Source: Chloroflexota bacterium (GTDB taxonomy: Bacteria; Chloroflexota; Anaerolineae; Aggregatilineales; Phototrophicaceae). From it: DNA of 32,269 nt. The stretch is from positions 1 through 32,269 of the forward strand of contig JAPPMO010000022.1 of NCBI GenBank assembly GCA_028873975.1, given 5' to 3'. Under the pieces are notes generated by a model that made no database searches, had not been told where the DNA came from, and saw nothing but the letters and a program-made list of their open reading frames with translations. Below, one piece after another: positions 7,666 to 16,523 of this stretch; position 1 is the first letter of the stretch; each line of letters begins with the position of its first letter. A program made the translations under genes and the position numbers.

Positions 7666-7785
7666 GTAAGTCGTGCAACGAAAATCTAAACACAGAGGAC
7701 ACAGAGCGCGCAGAGAAAACCAACAGTGGATCATATTTTGTTGGCGTTTCGGCGGGTCGCGTAGACACTGACCGCCGACATTGAC
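7666..7785 (+). repeat. Intergenic repeat block: 13-mer border plus family B words
   Basis: It begins with GTAAGTCGTGCAA (7666-7678), a variant of a 13-mer found six times in the window. It continues with CACAGAGGACACAGAG words and ends with GGTCGCGTAGACACTGACCGCCGACA, a core that recurs at 12149-12171. No gene is seen between the serine hydrolase stop and the dehydrogenase start at 7871. Confidence 0.75.
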
Positions 7786-7870
7786 CGTCGAACGTCCTTA
7801 CAGTTCGTGCCGGTTTTTGATTCTCATTACTAACTTGCTCTTACTTCTGATTTATAAGAAAGGAACACAC

Positions 7871-8908
7871 ATGCCAAACATGCAAGCTCATGAATTGCAA
7901 CCCATCATCGCGGAGATCCTGGAAGCGGCCGGCGCGACAGCCGAATACGCCGAGATCGTCGCCGAGCATCTGGTCAGCGCCAACCTGTCCGGGCACGATT
8001 CCCACGGCGTCATCCGCGTGCGGGCCTATGTTCAAGCCATCGACAGCGGGCGACTGGCGCCAGCCGACGTTCCAAAGGTGGTGGAAGAAACGGCCTCAAT
8101 CGCGCAGATCGACGGCGCCAGCACCTTTGGCCAGGTCACAGCCAAGATTGCCACTGAACTCGCGATCAAAAAAGCCGCTTCGGAAGGCGTCGCGCTGGTG
8201 ACCATGTACAACATCGGTCATACGGGCCGCTTGGGGACCTATGCCGAGATGGCTGCGGAAGCGGGCATGGCCGCGATGATTTGGGACGGCTGCATCGGCG
8301 GCAACCGCTCCGTCGTCATTCCCTTGAATGGCCAGGGGCGCAAGATCGGCGCCAACCCCATCGCCATGGGTTTCCCCAGCGAGAAATACGGCGCGACCAT
8401 CCTCGATTTCGCTACGTCGATGTCGGCGGCCGGCAAGGTGATGGTCGCCAGGGATAAAGGCGAAGCCCTGCCCGACAAGTGGATTGTCGACAAAGACGGT
8501 CAGCCGACGGACGACCCCAGAGAGTTCGAAAAAGGCGGCGCGATGCGGCCGATGGGCATGCCGTCTGTGGGTCACAAGGGTTACGCGCTGGCGATGATGG
8601 TCGGCTTCATGACCATGATGGCTTCCCTGCCCTCGGGCGCGAAGATGCCTGAGGAAGACCGCTGGGGCACGGTCATTTTGATGATCGATATCTCGCGTTT
8701 TGGTTCGGTGGGGCAATTCCAGCGCGATGTCGACGCGGCGATCGACTATGTCAAAGCCGATCCGCTGGATGGCGAGGTCCTCTACCCCGGCGAGATTGAA
8801 ACGCGGCACCGGGCTGAGCGGCTGGCGAATGGCATCGACCTGCCGGATGCGACCTGGCGCGAGATAGTCGCCTGCGCCGAGCGTTTTGAGGTAGCGTATC
8901 CGGGCTAA
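7871..8908 (+). CDS. Ldh2/MDH2-family malate/L-lactate/ureidoglycolate-type NAD(P)-dependent dehydrogenase
   Basis: The Ldh2 family oxidises 2-hydroxy acids (malate, L-lactate, ureidoglycolate, sulfolactate and others) with NAD(P) and is unrelated to classical LDH/MDH. This 345-residue protein shows the family's GHDSHGV block with H45, the ILDFATSMSA stretch of the nucleotide-binding region, and GHKGY at 234-238. Its length suits the family, although the loop after GHKGYALAMMVGF is shorter than usual. The ATG at 7871 has AAAGGAACACAC before it. A longer frame from 7781 adds hydrophobic residues not typical of the family and runs through repeat DNA, so I rejected it. It appears monocistronic. 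The substrate is not predictable. Confidence 0.88.
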   Translation: MPNMQAHELQPIIAEILEAAGATAEYAEIVAEHLVSANLSGHDSHGVIRVRAYVQAIDSGRLAPADVPKVVEETASIAQIDGASTFGQVTAKIATELAIKKAASEGVALVTMYNIGHTGRLGTYAEMAAEAGMAAMIWDGCIGGNRSVVIPLNGQGRKIGANPIAMGFPSEKYGATILDFATSMSAAGKVMVARDKGEALPDKWIVDKDGQPTDDPREFEKGGAMRPMGMPSVGHKGYALAMMVGFMTMMASLPSGAKMPEEDRWGTVILMIDISRFGSVGQFQRDVDAAIDYVKADPLDGEVLYPGEIETRHRAERLANGIDLPDATWREIVACAERFEVAYPG

Positions 8909-8995
8909 TCGCTTCAATTTTTTACGGGGGTAATCCTTTAATAGTTGCATCACTTCACCCCGCTGTATGCAAAGCCCTAACAAAGCCGGTAATCC

Positions 8996-9946
8996 ATGCC
9001 GAGCCAAGCCAAGCTTTACCAAAACCTGAGAGCAGCCTCCACCGCCAAAGAGCGGCGCGACCTCGCCCTGCAATTGCTGGCGCGGACCAACAGCCGCCAG
9101 TATCTGGACGAGTGCCTGCGCGTTTTGAAATCCTCGGCGGTCGTCGCGGCGCTCGACGAAAGTCATCGCCCGATTCTGCGCGACAAGTGCTTCAGCTTAT
9201 TCGCTGCCGGCAAGCGCGACAAATCAGGCATTCTGCGCGAGAGCATCACGCGGCTGCTGGTGCATATCGCGCATCCCGATGACATTGACCTCTATCAGCT
9301 GGGCGTCGAGACCTATTACCTGCAGCCGGTTGATGACGTTGCGCAGAACCTGCGGGCTGTCGCCCTGGCTGGCATGACGCCGATTGATCCCGCCCTGGCC
9401 TGCCTTTACGCCACCCGCTTTCTGAGCGAGCCATTCACCTCGGTTTTCAATTGCGAGCCGGCACTGACCGCCATTGACGCGCTCGTAGCCGCAAACCAGC
9501 GCCTGCCGATTTACCAGTTCCTCTTGCACAGCGGCGAGGGCATGGCGCGGACGGGCCGCGGCGAATTGACCGGCAAGGCGCTGGAATCGCTGGGCGAGGA
9601 TTTTCCGCCGCATCTGTACGGACAGCTGATCGAGCAATATCAAGCCATCGACCAGCCGACGGCGAGCATGGGCATCATCAATTGGGTGATTGAGCGGCGA
9701 GCGGAGGGACTTTATGACCGCTTGGAATCGGTGATCATGAGGAGCAAGGATGTCGATCTGCGACGCTATGGCTTGGTGATGATGGCCGCGGCGCGAGATG
9801 ATGAATTGAGCGAACGTTTGCTGGGGCTGGCGCGGCTGGCGCGGACTGATGATATCCCACTCTTCATCGAAGCGCTGGGGATCTGCCAGCACCAGGAGCG
9901 GGACACGACGCTCGCGCTATTGCGGCGCCGGGCTGGAAGCCGCTAG
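8996..9946 (+). CDS. Hypothetical alpha-helical protein, possibly HEAT/ARM-like
   Basis: I do not recognise a named family. The 316-residue sequence is composed almost wholly of amphipathic helices of 12-20 residues separated by short turns (for example KERRDLALQLLA, LRESITRLLVHIAHPDD, DVDLRRYGLVMMAAARDDE, TDDIPLFIEALGICQH), a pattern suggestive of a helical solenoid such as HEAT repeats. There is no signal peptide or membrane segment. The start has only a weak ribosome binding site. The next gene is convergent, beginning its 3' end 19 bases away. Function unknown; a scaffold or interaction role is a guess. Confidence 0.7.
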   Translation: MPSQAKLYQNLRAASTAKERRDLALQLLARTNSRQYLDECLRVLKSSAVVAALDESHRPILRDKCFSLFAAGKRDKSGILRESITRLLVHIAHPDDIDLYQLGVETYYLQPVDDVAQNLRAVALAGMTPIDPALACLYATRFLSEPFTSVFNCEPALTAIDALVAANQRLPIYQFLLHSGEGMARTGRGELTGKALESLGEDFPPHLYGQLIEQYQAIDQPTASMGIINWVIERRAEGLYDRLESVIMRSKDVDLRRYGLVMMAAARDDELSERLLGLARLARTDDIPLFIEALGICQHQERDTTLALLRRRAGSR

Positions 9947-9965
9947 ATGCGCGACGCGCGGACAG

Positions 9966-11189
9966 TCAGCGGATTTCTCCCTGGAATATGCTGGCCAGCG
10001 CCCCTTCGATCTGCAAAGACAAATTGTTCAAGAGAGCCGCCGCCGACACTTGATCCAGGATCGACTCGGCGACCAAGACATCCATGGTCGCGAGGTAGCG
10101 CCCCCGCGCGTTTAGCGACAACAGGCGAAAGCCCTCTTCGCCGCCGCAGGTTTCGGCGCTGCTGCGATAGACGGGGGGTGCCGAAGCATCGCGCTCATAG
10201 CCATAACTGTCCAGCCACAGCCGCATGAATTCGTCACCCGCGGCGGCTGCGGCGGACTCGGCATCGGCGTAAACATCAACCCAGTAACCCAGCGAGGAAA
10301 AGAAAACGGACGCATCACAGTCGCCGTTCACGATTTGCAGTCTCTGGCGATACTGGTGCCCGTGTTCTTCGGCAAAGGTCGCGAAGCCGTCTTGCAAATC
10401 TTCCGCCACGGTCGCTGCCAGGTCCTCGGGCGAGAAATAGCCGGAGCGATCAGCGACAAGTGGCATCGCGGGCGGCAGCGCGGCAGTGAAGGACTCGAAT
10501 GCCGCGCTGACTTCTTCTTCAGTGGCTCGCGCGATTTCAGCCACGTCGCTAGCGACCAGAGACGGATCGGTGATGATCAGCACGGTATGCAGCGTTTCCC
10601 CCGGTCCGCTGGCTGTCTGCGGGTCGCGCTCGCGGATCGCCAGGACATGCTCTTGCCCGCTCAGCACGTCGCCAAAGATACTGTGCTTGTAGTTCAGATG
10701 CGGCGTTGGCGCTGTCGTGATGAAAAACTGGCTGCCGTTGGTGCCGGGACCGGCATTTGCCATCGCCAGCAAGCCGGGCCGATCAAATGTCAGAAAGCCA
10801 ACCGGTTCATCCCCGAACTGATAGCCGGGACCACCGCGACCGGTCGCTGTCGGATCGCCGCCCTGCGCCATGAAATCGGGAATGACGCGATGGAAGCTGG
10901 TGTTGTCGTAATAGCCTTGTTGGGCCAGAAAAACGAAATTGTTGACTGTCATCGGCGTCAGCTTTTCATACAGGTCCAGGTAAATCGGGCCGGCGCTGGT
11001 GCAAATTATGGCGCGGTAATCCAGGGTCTGGTCGATCACCTGTTCCGCCCCGGCGAATTGCATCATGGTCAGGTCGGCCGGTTCCGCCGCGGCGCAGAGC
11101 GCTTGCGGGCTTTGTCCTGCTTGTGCCGTCACGCTCGCCAGCAGTCCGAAGCCGATCAATAGCGCGAACAGTAAGCGTTTTCTCTTCAT
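9966..11189 (-). CDS. Secreted cyclophilin-type peptidyl-prolyl isomerase with unknown C-terminal domain
   Basis: It catalyses cis-trans isomerisation of Xaa-Pro bonds, probably outside the cytoplasm. Residues 1-24 form a signal peptide (MKRKR, a hydrophobic core, AQA cleavage). The cyclophilin domain spans about 55-205 with [14 protein letters not shown] (R101 is the catalytic arginine), [12 protein letters not shown], and [10 protein letters not shown]. Residues about 225-407 are an additional region I cannot assign; it contains two cysteines (GDCD and ETCGG) that could form a disulfide. I start at 11189 because AAGGA lies seven bases upstream and the signal peptide then begins properly; an ATG at 11237 would add 16 residues before it. 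Divergent from the DUF2461 gene. Confidence 0.9.
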   Translation of the reverse strand: MKRKRLLFALLIGFGLLASVTAQAGQSPQALCAAAEPADLTMMQFAGAEQVIDQTLDYRAIICTSAGPIYLDLYEKLTPMTVNNFVFLAQQGYYDNTSFHRVIPDFMAQGGDPTATGRGGPGYQFGDEPVGFLTFDRPGLLAMANAGPGTNGSQFFITTAPTPHLNYKHSIFGDVLSGQEHVLAIRERDPQTASGPGETLHTVLIITDPSLVASDVAEIARATEEEVSAAFESFTAALPPAMPLVADRSGYFSPEDLAATVAEDLQDGFATFAEEHGHQYRQRLQIVNGDCDASVFFSSLGYWVDVYADAESAAAAAGDEFMRLWLDSYGYERDASAPPVYRSSAETCGGEEGFRLLSLNARGRYLATMDVLVAESILDQVSAAALLNNLSLQIEGALASIFQGEIR

Positions 11190-11291
11190 TGAGCTGTCCT
11201 TAGCGTCAAATAAGGGGTCAAGATTAGGCGCAGGCATTGTGCCTCAGCCCGCCCCGCTTGCATAGGCGGGATATTCCCCGGTCGACCGTCA

Positions 11292-11319
11292 TTGACAGCG
11301 CGAAGGCATCGGTTAGAAT
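11292..11319 (+). promoter_or_regulatory. Consensus promoter for the DUF2461 gene
   Basis: TTGACA (11292-11297), a 16-base spacer and TAGAAT (11314-11319) form a near-consensus sigma-70-type promoter 32 bases before the start codon. Confidence 0.65.
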
Positions 11320-11351
11320 CACGATAAGCCGGCCAACCTGCGAGGACGCCC

Positions 11352-12062
11352 ATGAGCGACTTTCCCGGATTCCCCGCCGAAACACAGCAATTCTTGCGAG
11401 ACCTGCGCGAAAACAACAGCCGAGACTGGTTCGCCGCCAACAAAGCCCGTTATGAAGAGGCGGTCAAGGCGCCCGCGCTGGCTTGGGTTGCCGCAATGGG
11501 CGCGCGCCTGCAATCGCTGGACCCGGATTTGGTCGTCGACCTGCGCGCCAATGGTAGCGGCTCTTTGATGCGAGCGGCGCGGGACACGCGCTTCAGCAAG
11601 GACAAATCGCCCTACAAGACCAATATCGCCATGATGTGGTGGCATGGCAGCGGCAAAAAAACGCAGCATCCGGCTTTTGGCATGCAACTCGCGCCGGACG
11701 ACGCCGGCTTGATGACGGGCATGTTCCATTTCTCCAAACCCATGCTGGAGGCTTATCGTCAAGCGGTCGTTGATCCTGGGTTGGGACCGGCTCTGCCTGA
11801 GGCCGCCGACGCTGTCGCCTCCGCGGGCTACAAGATCTCTGGCCGGCATTACAAAAGGATTCCCAGGGGGTTTGACAAGGACCATCCCCGCGGAGAATGG
11901 CTGAAGTACAATTCCTTACATGCCTATGCCTACGAAGACGCGATCAATTGGGACAGCGTGTCTTCACCGGTCTTCATTGATTTCTGCTTCGAGCATTTTC
12001 AGCGAATGACGCCGATCTTGCGTTGGCTGGTTGGCGTACAAGATCGCTTTGGCGGCGTCTAG
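11352..12062 (+). CDS. DUF2461 (TIGR02453) family protein
   Basis: The 236-residue sequence matches the widely distributed DUF2461 family, whose biochemical function is not established. Recognisable blocks are FPAETQQFLRDLRENNSRDWFAANK at the N-terminus, the central RDTRFSKDKSPYKTN motif rich in charged residues, and the C-terminal PRGFDKDHP / WLKYNSL segment. No signal peptide or membrane segment. The ATG is preceded by GAGGA at good spacing. It is divergent from the cyclophilin gene and has its own consensus promoter. Confidence 0.88.
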   Translation: MSDFPGFPAETQQFLRDLRENNSRDWFAANKARYEEAVKAPALAWVAAMGARLQSLDPDLVVDLRANGSGSLMRAARDTRFSKDKSPYKTNIAMMWWHGSGKKTQHPAFGMQLAPDDAGLMTGMFHFSKPMLEAYRQAVVDPGLGPALPEAADAVASAGYKISGRHYKRIPRGFDKDHPRGEWLKYNSLHAYAYEDAINWDSVSSPVFIDFCFEHFQRMTPILRWLVGVQDRFGGV

Positions 12063-12123
12063 CGAATATCCGATGTTGACCTGCGCTATGCAAGGCGCTG
12101 CCAGCTTGAGGCGGCAGGGTCAA

Positions 12124-12180
12124 ATTTAACCACCGAGGGTCGCGCAGGTCGCGTAGACACTGACCGCCGACACCGAGAAA
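12124..12180 (+). repeat. Family B dispersed repeat (CACCGAGG / GCGTAGACAC core)
   Basis: TTTAACCACCGAGGGTCGCG is followed by CAGGTCGCGTAGACACTGACC and CGCCGACACCGAGAAA. The GCGTAGACAC core also occurs at 7760-7769, 18196-18205 and, on the other strand, at 16501-16510 and 28971-28980. Noncoding. Confidence 0.8.
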
Positions 12181-12214
12181 AGCAAGTAAAATCAATGCTC
12201 TTGTCGAGTCGCAG

Positions 12215-12235
12215 GGGCGACTATGTGAGTCGCCC
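12215..12235. repeat. Solitary GGGCG hairpin
   Basis: GGGCGAC-7 nt-GTCGCCC is a single hairpin of the same GGGCG/CGCCC class as those at 51-160 and 193-337, preceded by the same AG dinucleotide. Between it and the inverted repeat at 12331 I see nothing else recognisable. Confidence 0.75.
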
Positions 12236-12330
12236 ACTGGTAACGGCCTCCAATTTGGCGCAATTTCATCAGTACCGTACAAGCCCTACCTTCTCCCTGC
12301 GATATGTTGCTCTCCTTTGTTGGACTTACT

Positions 12331-12361
12331 GGGATTCAGTCAGATCGATTTGATGAATCCC
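12331..12361. promoter_or_regulatory. Inverted repeat upstream of the Fur-family gene, candidate operator
   Basis: GGGATTCA (12331-12338) and TGAATCCC (12354-12361) are perfect inverted arms. Counting an inner TCA/TGA pair, the dyad extends to 11 bp per side with one unpaired base and an 8-base centre. It ends four bases before the -35 of the regulator's own promoter, a natural place for autoregulation. Binding by the Fur-family protein itself is inferred. Confidence 0.5.
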
Positions 12362-12364
12362 GTT

Positions 12365-12393
12365 TTGAAGCGCGGACGCCGGCATGGTAATAT
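12365..12393 (+). promoter_or_regulatory. Promoter of the Fur-family regulator gene
   Basis: TTGAAG (12365-12370), a 17-base spacer and TAATAT (12388-12393) preceded by TGG give both a -35 and an extended -10. The start codon follows 35 bases after the -10. Confidence 0.6.
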
Positions 12394-12428
12394 GAGCGTG
12401 ATCGAATCTAAGAGGGAATGACAAGCCT

Positions 12429-12848
12429 ATGCAGACCCTTTACATGGACCGGCTTCGAGAAGCCGGATACCGACTGACAGAAGCCAGGTTAACGGTTTTG
12501 CGAGTCTTGGTTGAAGAGCGCAAGCACATTACATCGGGGGAAGTATTAAAACGAGTGAATCAGATCAATCCCGCGGTCGGCCGCGCGAGCGTCTTTCGCG
12601 CGCTTGATCTCTTCACCCGCTTGGGCATTGTGCGCCCGGTCTTCCTCAAGTCCAGCCTGACGCCATCCTACGTGATGCTTTACAACGACCATCATCATCA
12701 TGTTGTTTGCACGAATTGCAATCGCTACTTCGATTTTCTGGACTGCGGCCTGGATAACCTGACTGCGAAACTGCAAGAAACGCTCGACTTCAAAATCTCC
12801 GGCCATTTGCTGGAATTCTACGGCATTTGCTCCGCCTGCAACTCGTAA
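12429..12848 (+). CDS. Fur-family metal-dependent transcriptional regulator
   Basis: Fur-family proteins (Fur, Zur, PerR and relatives) bind operator DNA when loaded with metal or after sensing stress. This 139-residue protein has the N-terminal winged helix (GYRLTEARLTVLRVL, then VGRASVFRALDLFTRLGIV as recognition region) and the C-terminal dimerisation domain. The structural zinc site is C94/C97 with C134/C137. The HHHH cluster at 88-91 and H126 supply likely regulatory metal ligands. Which subfamily it belongs to cannot be settled from these residues. The gene has its own promoter with an inverted repeat just upstream. It lies 48 bases before the thiolase gene, but the small gap may still hold a weak CATACT promoter for that gene. 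Confidence 0.9.
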   Translation: MQTLYMDRLREAGYRLTEARLTVLRVLVEERKHITSGEVLKRVNQINPAVGRASVFRALDLFTRLGIVRPVFLKSSLTPSYVMLYNDHHHHVVCTNCNRYFDFLDCGLDNLTAKLQETLDFKISGHLLEFYGICSACNS

Positions 12849-12896
12849 GCGACAACAGATTAGGGCATACTTGTTGCGGGAGATAGAGAGGCTCGC

Positions 12897-14177
12897 ATGA
12901 GAGATGTCTTCATTGTGAGCGCTGTGCGCACGCCGATTGGCAGCATCCGCGGCGCATTGGCGACGCTGCGCCCGGATGATCTGGCGTCCCTCGTCGTCCG
13001 AGCGGCTGTTGAACGCGCGGGGATTGATGCGGATACCATCGAAGAAGTCTATCTGGGCTGCGCCAACCAAGCCGGCGAGGACAACCGCAATATCGCGCGT
13101 ATGGCCCTCTTGCTGGCGGGCTTGCCGGAACGAGTCGCGGGCGTCACGATCAATCGCTTGTGCGCCAGCGGGCTTAACGCGGTCAATCAAGCCGCGCGCG
13201 CCATCTTGGCCGGCGAGGGCGACGTATTTGTCGCCGGCGGGGTCGAAAGCATGACCCGCGCGCCCTATTCCCTGCCCAAGAACCCCGCCGCCTATGGACC
13301 TTCCGGCAACATAACCGCTTGGGATACCACGCTGGGCTGGCGCTACCCCAATCCAAAACTGGAAGCGCGCTACCCGCTGGAAGCCATGGGCGAAACTGCC
13401 GAAAATATCTCTAGCCTGAGCTGCAAAGGCGAGATCGAGGGCGGAGAGATCAGCCGCGAAGACCAGGACCGCTTTGCCTTGCAGAGCCAGCGGCGCGCCG
13501 TTGACGCCATCAACCGCGGCGCCTTCAAGCGCGAAATCGTTCCGGTGACGGTCCCGCAACGACGAGGCGCTCCGGTCATCGTGGATACCGATGAGCACCC
13601 CTTTTATCGCGCGACTGACAATGGATACGAAGTCGCGACCAGTATGGAAAAGCTGGCGCGCTTGCGCCCGGCTTTTCGGGAAGATGGCAGCGTCACCGCC
13701 GGCAATTCCAGCGGCTTGAACGACGGCGCTTGCGCCTTGGTCCTGATGGCGGGCGACCTGGCGCGCCAGCTGGGCATCAAGCCGCTGGCGCGCTGGATCG
13801 GCAGCGCGGCGGCCGGCGTCGACCCGCGCCTGATGGGCTTGGGTCCTGTGCCTGCGGCGCGCAAACTGCTGCGACGGCAGGATCTTTCCATCGAAGATAT
13901 GGATCTAGTCGAACTGAACGAGGCATTTGCCGTCCAGGCGCTGGCCGTCTTGCGAGAATTGAAGCTGAGCGAAGCGATCACCAACGTCAACGGCGGGGCC
14001 ATCGCGCTTGGTCATCCCCTGGGCTGTTCCGGCGCTCGCATCTTGACGACCTTAATACACGAAATGGCGCGCCGCGCCCGGCAGGGTGAAAAGATGACTT
14101 ATGGTCTGGCGGCGCTTTGCGTCGGCGTGGGGCAAGGCGAAGCCACGCTGATCGAGAACTTGGGATCAAAAACATGA
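12897..14177 (+). CDS. Thiolase, 3-oxoadipyl-CoA thiolase (PcaF/PaaJ) type
   Basis: Thiolases cleave 3-oxoacyl-CoA with CoA, or condense acetyl-CoA. All catalytic residues are present: C89 in [11 protein letters not shown]373 in [10 protein letters not shown], and C408 in ALCVGVGQG. Several stretches match the 3-oxoadipyl-CoA/PaaJ branch more than general acetoacetyl-CoA thiolases: [31 protein letters not shown] and [19 protein letters not shown]. At 426 residues it is slightly long because of an added segment near 180-187 (CKGEIEGGE). The stop overlaps the CoA-transferase start (ATGA), so thiolase and transferase form a two-gene operon that would convert a 3-oxoacid to its CoA ester and then cleave it, as in the last steps of the beta-ketoadipate pathway. 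No ring-cleavage genes lie in the window, so ketone-body-type substrates remain possible. GGGAGATAGAGAGG precedes the ATG. Confidence 0.9.
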   Translation: MRDVFIVSAVRTPIGSIRGALATLRPDDLASLVVRAAVERAGIDADTIEEVYLGCANQAGEDNRNIARMALLLAGLPERVAGVTINRLCASGLNAVNQAARAILAGEGDVFVAGGVESMTRAPYSLPKNPAAYGPSGNITAWDTTLGWRYPNPKLEARYPLEAMGETAENISSLSCKGEIEGGEISREDQDRFALQSQRRAVDAINRGAFKREIVPVTVPQRRGAPVIVDTDEHPFYRATDNGYEVATSMEKLARLRPAFREDGSVTAGNSSGLNDGACALVLMAGDLARQLGIKPLARWIGSAAAGVDPRLMGLGPVPAARKLLRRQDLSIEDMDLVELNEAFAVQALAVLRELKLSEAITNVNGGAIALGHPLGCSGARILTTLIHEMARRARQGEKMTYGLAALCVGVGQGEATLIENLGSKT

Positions 14178-15511
14178 AACGCGTCCCGCAAATGAGCGCG
14201 GAACAGGCGGCGGCGCTGGTCAAATCCGGCGCTGTGATGATGGTCGGCGGCTTCGGCATGACCGGGTCGCCTGTGCATCTCTTGCATGCTCTTGCGGCGA
14301 CGGATGTCCAGGACCTGACTTACATCGCCAACAATATCGGCGAGCCAGGCCTGGGCGGGGGACGGCTCCTGCGTAACGGTCAGATCAAGAAAGCGATTGG
14401 TTCTTACTTCACCAGCAACCGAGAAGTCGTGGAAGCAGCGCAGAGCGGAGCGATCGCCTTCGAATTGATGCCGCAAGGCTCCCTGGCGGAGGCGATACGC
14501 GCCGGTGGCGCCGGCCTTGGCGGCTTTTATACGCCGACGGCGGCTGGCACCGTCATAGCTGCTACGGCGGAAACCAGACAGATCGCGGGCTTTAGTCAGG
14601 TTTTCGTGCCCGCCTTGCGCGCTGACGTCGCTTTGATCCGCGCCTGGCAGGCCGACAGCGCCGGCAATCTCGTCTATCGCAGGACCGAGCAAAACTTCAA
14701 CAAAGCCATGGCGACTGCGGCTGATTTGGTCATTGTCGAAGCGGAAGAGATTCTACCCCTCGGGGCTATAGACCCCGATCATATCCATACCCCCGGCAAC
14801 TTTGTCGATGTCCTCGTGGAAGCCTCAACGACATTGGCTGATCTGGGTTCTTCGGCCGATATTCGCGCCTCCGGCAAGCAGGTCGACGAGCTGCGCATGC
14901 GCATTGCCCGCCGCGCCTTTGCCGAATTGCGGGCGGGCGATGTGGTCAACCTCGGCATCGGCATACCCACCTTGATCGCCGACCTGATCGCTCCCGAACA
15001 CGGCATCATCTTGCACACGGAAAACGGGATGCTGGGGGTCGGTCCCGCGCCGGAAAGCGGCGGCGCCATGGACTATCCGGTAAACGCCGGCAAGATACCG
15101 GTGACCGCGCTGCCCGGCAGCAGTTACTTCGACAGCGCGGATTCTTTCGCCATGATCCGCGGCGGACACATTGATGTGGCTGTCATGGGCGGCTTGCAGG
15201 TGGACGAAAGCGGAAACCTGGCCAATTGGGCAATCCCGGGCAAGCCTTTGCTCGGCGTTGGGGGCGCCATGGATCTGGCCAGCGGCGCGCGTCGTCTGAT
15301 TATTACCATGATCCATTGCAACCGCGACGGCAGCCCTAAAATCGTCCCGCAGTGCAGCTTGCCTCTGACGGCAGTAGCGGCGGTGGACACCCTCATCACG
15401 GAACTTGCGGTCTTTACCTTTGAATCGGGCGCGATGCGTCTAAGGGAGTTAATGCCCGGCGTCACGCTGGACGAAGTGAGAAGCAAAACTTCCGCTGCGT
15501 TTCAATGCTAG
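14174..15511 (+). CDS. Fused alpha-beta 3-oxoacid CoA-transferase (3-oxoadipate / SCOT type)
   Basis: Family I CoA-transferases move CoA from succinyl-CoA to a 3-oxoacid through a glutamyl-CoA intermediate. In many bacteria the two subunits are separate (PcaI/PcaJ, ScoA/ScoB); here they are fused in 445 residues. The alpha half (1 to about 225) shows the [16 protein letters not shown] glycine loop and [16 protein letters not shown]. The beta half (about 240-445) shows [12 protein letters not shown], the catalytic E283 in [11 protein letters not shown], and [15 protein letters not shown]. The order alpha then beta, as in mitochondrial SCOT, is retained. I take the ATG at 14174, which overlaps the thiolase stop by four bases; a longer frame from 14117 lies within the thiolase. 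The 3' end converges on the aminotransferase gene with 12 bases between the stops. Confidence 0.92.
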   Translation: MKRVPQMSAEQAAALVKSGAVMMVGGFGMTGSPVHLLHALAATDVQDLTYIANNIGEPGLGGGRLLRNGQIKKAIGSYFTSNREVVEAAQSGAIAFELMPQGSLAEAIRAGGAGLGGFYTPTAAGTVIAATAETRQIAGFSQVFVPALRADVALIRAWQADSAGNLVYRRTEQNFNKAMATAADLVIVEAEEILPLGAIDPDHIHTPGNFVDVLVEASTTLADLGSSADIRASGKQVDELRMRIARRAFAELRAGDVVNLGIGIPTLIADLIAPEHGIILHTENGMLGVGPAPESGGAMDYPVNAGKIPVTALPGSSYFDSADSFAMIRGGHIDVAVMGGLQVDESGNLANWAIPGKPLLGVGGAMDLASGARRLIITMIHCNRDGSPKIVPQCSLPLTAVAAVDTLITELAVFTFESGAMRLRELMPGVTLDEVRSKTSAAFQC

Positions 15512-15523
15512 GCTCGGTCTGGT

Positions 15524-16375
15524 TTAGCGATAGCCGTCCATCGCGGCGTAGCCTTCGGTCATCCGGCGCCAGGCGCGCATGAGTTTACGCGTGTTTTCGC
15601 CAGGCGCGCCGCTGCCGATCGGGACATCATCGACATTCACCACCGGCATGATTTCCTTGGTGGTGGAGGCGAGGATCACCTCGTCAGCGCATTGGTATTC
15701 GGCTTTTGTGATCTCGCGCATTTCCAGCCGCCCGTCGTCTTTGATGAGCTTGATGACCTCAGCGCGGGTGATGCCTAGCAGCACGTCGCTCGCCGGCGTG
15801 ATCCAGGTCCCGTCTTTGAAAATGAAGGTATTGCTGCGCGTGCCTTCCACGACCTTGCCGTCTACGGTATAGATCGCTTCGATGGCATTGGCGTTGAATC
15901 TCAACGCTTGCTTCTGCGCGCTGATGGCCGGGATATAATTGATCGTCTTGGCTTCGGGCATATCCCGCCGCGTCTCGACGGTAACCACATCGGCGCCGTG
16001 CTCGTAGTAGCGCGCCGCCATCTCATTCATGGGCGTCGCCATCACCACTAAGCGTGATTCTCCGGCGGGCATGAACCCGTTGGGGCTGTCCCCGCCGGTC
16101 ACGATCAGGCGGATGCCGGACTCGGCGAAGGTGTTGCGCCGCAGCGTCTCCATGACGATCTCGTCCAGCTCCTCAATATCCCAGGGGCAATGGAGATCCA
16201 ATAAAGCCGCCGAAGTAATCAGGCGGCGCAGGTGCGCGCCAAGCTGAAAGGGCTTGCCGCCATAAGTGCGCAGAAAGTCGAAGACGCCGTAACCGCGCAG
16301 CAGCGCCAGATCGCTTGCCGGGATCGCGGCGTCGGCGGCATCCGTGAAGTCGCCATTGACGTAATAGACGCTCAT
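15524..16375 (-). CDS. Class IV PLP-dependent aminotransferase (BCAT / D-amino acid aminotransferase / ADC lyase family)
   Basis: Fold-type IV enzymes carry out transamination of branched-chain or D-amino acids, or lyase reactions. In this 283-residue protein the PLP lysine is K143 in EAKTINY and the glutamate holding the pyridine nitrogen is E177 in VVEGTRSNTF. The N-terminal RGYGVFDFLRTYGGKPFQL and HLRRL and the C-terminal STTKEIMPVVNVDDVPIG are standard landmarks. The size fits D-amino acid aminotransferase and IlvE alike; specificity cannot be decided. Upstream is a promoter with TATAAT. The ATG is preceded by AGGAATGAACAGGTC. Confidence 0.9.
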   Translation of the reverse strand: MSVYYVNGDFTDAADAAIPASDLALLRGYGVFDFLRTYGGKPFQLGAHLRRLITSAALLDLHCPWDIEELDEIVMETLRRNTFAESGIRLIVTGGDSPNGFMPAGESRLVVMATPMNEMAARYYEHGADVVTVETRRDMPEAKTINYIPAISAQKQALRFNANAIEAIYTVDGKVVEGTRSNTFIFKDGTWITPASDVLLGITRAEVIKLIKDDGRLEMREITKAEYQCADEVILASTTKEIMPVVNVDDVPIGSGAPGENTRKLMRAWRRMTEGYAAMDGYR

Positions 16376-16411
16376 GACCTGTTCATTCCTACTTTTGCCG
16401 AATCAGTAAAG

Positions 16412-16439
16412 ATTATAACGAGCATGGCGGACCTTGCCA
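16412..16439 (-). promoter_or_regulatory. Promoter of the class IV aminotransferase gene
   Basis: On the minus strand TGGCAA (16439-16434), a 16-base spacer and a perfect TATAAT (16417-16412) precede the start codon by 36 bases. Confidence 0.6.
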
Positions 16440-16469
16440 CGCGCTAATTCTTCAAGGTAGTGTATCCTT

Positions 16470-16523
16470 TTCTTTGTGTCCTTCGTGTCTTGACGGGCAG
16501 TGTCTACGCGACCTGTGGTGAAA
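16470..16523 (-). repeat. Family B dispersed repeat, minus orientation
   Basis: The minus strand reads GTTTCACCACAGGTCGCG, then TAGACACTGCCCGTC and AAGACACGAAGGACACAAAG, sharing the GCGTAGACAC core and TTTCACCAC end with the copies at 12124, 18149 and 28930. The remainder of this gap, up to 16662, holds only a possible TATGAT -10 at 16624-16629. Confidence 0.75.

Noticed and set aside
10335..11162. 275-codon plus-strand frame opposite the cyclophilin
   Set aside because: Antisense shadow of a gene with signal peptide and catalytic motifs.
12546..13598. Long minus-strand frame opposite Fur and thiolase genes
   Set aside because: It is antisense to two well-supported genes; such frames are common in GC-rich codon-biased DNA.
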